In this document: one piece after another, positions 52,882 through 54,863 of the stretch
How positions within the stretch are numbered: position 1 is the first letter of the stretch
Layout of the letters: the number at the start of each line of letters is the position of its first letter
Source of the DNA: Chitinophagaceae bacterium
GTDB taxonomy: Bacteria; Bacteroidota; Bacteroidia; Chitinophagales; Chitinophagaceae
Direction: 5' to 3'
Assembly: GCA_020847395.1 (NCBI GenBank)
Contig: JADLCD010000074.1
Location: forward strand, 1-54,863
Length of the DNA stretch: 54,863 nt
Position numbers and translations under genes: made by a program
The notes under the pieces: model-generated
Told to the model about the DNA's origin: nothing
The model's database searches: none
The model's input: the letters and a program-made list of their open reading frames with translations, nothing else

Positions 52882-53126
52882 TTTACAAACATTGGTAATG
52901 AGCGATATTTTAACCTAATATTTCTATAGCCGACACGCTTCAAGTGCCTTACCACATTTTGCGCTGATATACGAGACATCAATTTAGCATCTTGCCATCT
53001 TGTACTGAACACAAAACGATCAGAATAATAAACATATCCATACCTAACACTCTCATATTGAATAAACCAATGTTTTTTTTTAAAATTCTCTTTAAAATAG
53101 TGCTTACCCTTCTTTACATACGTCAC
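52878..53126 (-). CDS. Small basic phage protein, GTG start (82 residues)
   Basis: Starts at GTG within GTGA (53123-53126), overlapping the stop of the glucosaminidase gene, so translation is coupled. The protein is strongly basic and aromatic (KGKHYFKENFKKKHWFIQYE; VGYRNIRLKYRSLP), suggesting binding to nucleic acid or acidic membrane. No known family is recognised. Confidence 0.6.
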   Translation of the reverse strand: MTYVKKGKHYFKENFKKKHWFIQYESVRYGYVYYSDRFVFSTRWQDAKLMSRISAQNVVRHLKRVGYRNIRLKYRSLPMFVK

Positions 53127-53608
53127 TTAAATAAATAATAAAAAATAAAAAGCACAAAAGCAACTGAAACAAAAGACATTTCATTACCAAGATCAAGCCC
53201 CTTTAACCAGGTCTTCAAAGCAGCAGTATAATTTGCAAGACTATCACCATAATACCCGGCTTTCTTTAAAGCAAGCGCATAACTATCAGGTGTAGCAATA
53301 TCGCTCCAATCATTTATTACACCCTGCCTTATACGCCGCTTCCACCAGTTAACCACTTCCAAAGCGCTATCTTCCAAACTATCATATTTAGCATAATAAC
53401 CGCCTTCAGAAGAAGGTGCAGCAGTTCCCTGACTTGCACCTGACTGACCTACATACTTATAACCAAAGGCATTATTATTTTGCTTAAATACATTAGATGA
53501 AAAATTAGCACTCTCATGCCTTGCCTGAGAAACAATTAACAAAGCAACATCAGCAGAAACTTCATTATTTATTGCAGTATTATATACCGCAGTCTCATAA
53601 ACATTCAT
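53123..53608 (-). CDS. Phage glucosaminidase-like peptidoglycan hydrolase with C-terminal membrane anchor
   Basis: 161 residues from the ATG at 53608; a TTG at 53617 would overlap the upstream gene. The domain runs from about 10 to 140: LLIVSQARHESANFSSNVFK with the presumed catalytic Glu32, NNNAFGYK (44-51), YAKYDSLEDSALEVVNWWK (about 72-90) and YALALKKAGYYGDS, all typical of the glucosaminidase/FlgJ-like fold. Residues 145-160 (FVSVAFVLFIFYYLF) form a C-terminal transmembrane helix. There is no signal peptide. A tail-anchored muralytic enzyme fits a virion with an internal membrane, or local wall opening during entry or exit. It lies between the large virion-like gene and several small genes. 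Confidence 0.8.
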   Translation of the reverse strand: MNVYETAVYNTAINNEVSADVALLIVSQARHESANFSSNVFKQNNNAFGYKYVGQSGASQGTAAPSSEGGYYAKYDSLEDSALEVVNWWKRRIRQGVINDWSDIATPDSYALALKKAGYYGDSLANYTAALKTWLKGLDLGNEMSFVSVAFVLFIFYYLFK

Positions 53609-53609
53609 A

Positions 53610-54572
53610 CTATGCAACTTTTGTAATACCGTATTTCTTTATTACATCAGGCGTTGTGCGTGTAATTATGCTGCCATCTACAAGAGTAAAAGCATACCCG
53701 AAAGTGAAACCAATATCAAATGTAGAGGGTACAGAAGATTTAATAAGGCGATAATGTAAAGCTGATTGATAAATGAACGGTGAACCAATATCCGCGCCAC
53801 CTGCATTATAACACTTAATGTTAGAAGGACGCACAAATTGCAAAGCTTGCGCCGTCAAATCCATATATTCAAATGTTGCGTCACTGGTAACCGTTTCGGG
53901 CAAATAAGGAATATCATCAAAAACAGTAGTACCCGAATGTATAACATTCCCCAAACTATCCTTAACACGCCACTGCAAAGCCTCTTGTATAGAAGCGCCG
54001 CCACTATCGTGCAGCAACAGCTTGAATCTAAAAGTACCTTTAACAAGCGGAGTACTAAGATAAGTAGCATCACTTGCCTTTTTATATTCAAAAGTACTAT
54101 TAGCATTTACAGCACCAAATAACGCTATTGTATTGTAGGAATAATCGGTAGTAACCTGCGTGAAATTCCAAACTTTAACGCCATCTACATCTAAAGCAAT
54201 AGGAGGAGCAGGGGTAGAAGGATTTACGGGAGGATTTTCTAACATTATTTTCCAACCGGAAAACCCAACATTAGATATAGAATTATGCCTGATAGACCTA
54301 AATAACATTGGCGGCATATCAGTGAAGCCGCCAAAATTAAAAGTATTTAAATCCATATCATAAATACCACACGTATCACCAGATCCACGAAAAACTACCC
54401 CATAATAAACAACACCCGATATATCAGGGCAAGGATTTAAAGCGCCACCTTCATAACACATTGCATTATGAGGGACTACATTGTTTATCTTACAATTAGG
54501 CAAAGTCTGCCTTATCAATTCCTCTAAATAATCCTGATCGAAAAAATCATAGTTACGATACTTAGCTATCAT
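53610..54572 (-). CDS. Beta-rich probable virion or host-binding protein (320 residues)
   Basis: No signal and no transmembrane helix. The middle is Pro/Ser-linked (NPPVNPSTPAPPIALDVDGV) and joins two beta-rich parts with many Thr, Ser, Asn and Gly residues (TFEYKKASDATYLSTPLVKG; VIHSGTTVFDDIPYLPE). This resembles phage spike, fibre or receptor-binding proteins. The ATG overlaps the upstream gene as ATGA (54569-54572), and the glucosaminidase gene follows its stop with one base between. No family match is asserted. It is the largest visible candidate structural gene. Confidence 0.55.
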   Translation of the reverse strand: MIAKYRNYDFFDQDYLEELIRQTLPNCKINNVVPHNAMCYEGGALNPCPDISGVVYYGVVFRGSGDTCGIYDMDLNTFNFGGFTDMPPMLFRSIRHNSISNVGFSGWKIMLENPPVNPSTPAPPIALDVDGVKVWNFTQVTTDYSYNTIALFGAVNANSTFEYKKASDATYLSTPLVKGTFRFKLLLHDSGGASIQEALQWRVKDSLGNVIHSGTTVFDDIPYLPETVTSDATFEYMDLTAQALQFVRPSNIKCYNAGGADIGSPFIYQSALHYRLIKSSVPSTFDIGFTFGYAFTLVDGSIITRTTPDVIKKYGITKVA

Positions 54573-54863
54573 TTAGAACTTCTTAAAACTTCCAACAATA
54601 ACCTCTTGATATCAGCCGGATGAGTTGTACCCAAATACTTATTATCAATCGGTAAAGTTTCATCCATATACCATGCGATATGGTCAAAAAGATTGCCTTT
54701 AGTATTATCCCAAAGGAAACCGCCTAAAGCGTTTTGCCTGTTTGTTGCAGCACGTACACCATAAGCAGAAAATATTGCCTTTAAATTAGCAGGGTAGGAA
54801 TTTAAATCCATATTCCAGTAGTCTAACAACACAGCAACAATTTGTTGCTGTGTATCCACATAC
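54569..54863 (-). CDS. Phage gene running to or past the window edge (unknown)
   Basis: 96 residues are seen from the GTG at 54859, but the frame stays open to the right edge, so the true start may be outside. It is a soluble helical protein (QQIVAVLLDYWNMDLNSYPA; DIKRLLLEVLRSSK) with conserved-looking GGFLWDNTKGNLFDHIAWYM. It overlaps the next gene by ATGA. Its role is unknown; the context suggests a virion or assembly protein. Confidence 0.55.
   Translation of the reverse strand, partial: YVDTQQQIVAVLLDYWNMDLNSYPANLKAIFSAYGVRAATNRQNALGGFLWDNTKGNLFDHIAWYMDETLPIDNKYLGTTHPADIKRLLLEVLRSSK

Noticed and set aside
47530-54863. Insertion sequence or integrative conjugative element
   Set aside because: No transposase, relaxase or type IV secretion gene is visible, and the initiator and muralytic enzyme fit a small phage better.
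1-54863. tRNA or rRNA genes, including a tRNA attachment site at the phage border
   Set aside because: No cloverleaf-like or rRNA-like sequence was recognised by eye in any intergenic gap.

Overview
The window is a stretch of Bacteroidota chromosome, most likely from the Chitinophagales/Chitinophagaceae. The evidence is a type IX secretion C-terminal region, Bacteroidota-style permeases ending in NPVxxLRTE, Tat-exported Gfo/Idh/MocA oxidoreductases, a SusC-like plug sequence, promoters resembling TTG-N18-TAnnTTTG, and no strong Shine-Dalgarno sites. No rRNA, tRNA, CRISPR array or transposase was seen.

Layout. 1-5.5 kb holds the 3' part of a large secreted gingipain/PorU2-like protein and three envelope-glycan genes (GT2, GT-C-like, acyltransferase 3). 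5.6-14.2 kb holds Tat-exported oxidoreductases and a sugar isomerase, a stand-alone caspase/CHAT-like protein, YchF, an SpmA/SpmB-type protein and a MuiA-like protein with an inserted TonB-plug-like segment. 14.4-19.9 kb is a complete RND efflux operon (adaptor, pump, TolC). 20.3-32.0 kb carries four MacB/FtsX-like permeases of about 800 residues on one strand, with a DUF4097-type beta-repeat protein among them. 32-47.5 kb is mostly housekeeping: an outer-membrane protein, a STAS protein, ClpC, Cmk, another oxidoreductase, a coiled-coil protein behind a striking double-dyad operator, HutH, a phosphohexomutase, a PyrR-like protein, an Fe-S oxidoreductase, an FMN reductase and a metallophosphoesterase. 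Gaps between genes carry families of hairpin-forming repeats, including a 131-bp sequence present twice in inverted orientation with one mismatch by eye.

From about 47.7 kb to the right edge the character changes. At least sixteen small, tightly packed genes all lie on the minus strand, often joined by ATGA/GTGA overlaps and punctuated by four minus-strand terminators. They encode a gene II/X-type replication initiator, a DNA adenine methylase, a small HTH protein, a PD-(D/E)XK-like nuclease, a glucosaminidase with a C-terminal membrane anchor, a beta-rich possible virion protein and several unknowns. This is best read as one end of an integrated small phage. A gene II/X initiator together with a membrane-anchored muralytic enzyme recalls the small tailless ssDNA phages of Bacteroidota (FLiP/Finnlakeviridae-like), although a filamentous-phage relative is possible. 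Capsid and packaging genes would lie beyond the right edge. No integrase is visible. A sequence resembling a XerCD/dif site sits at the chromosomal boundary (47660-47687) and is a candidate attachment site.
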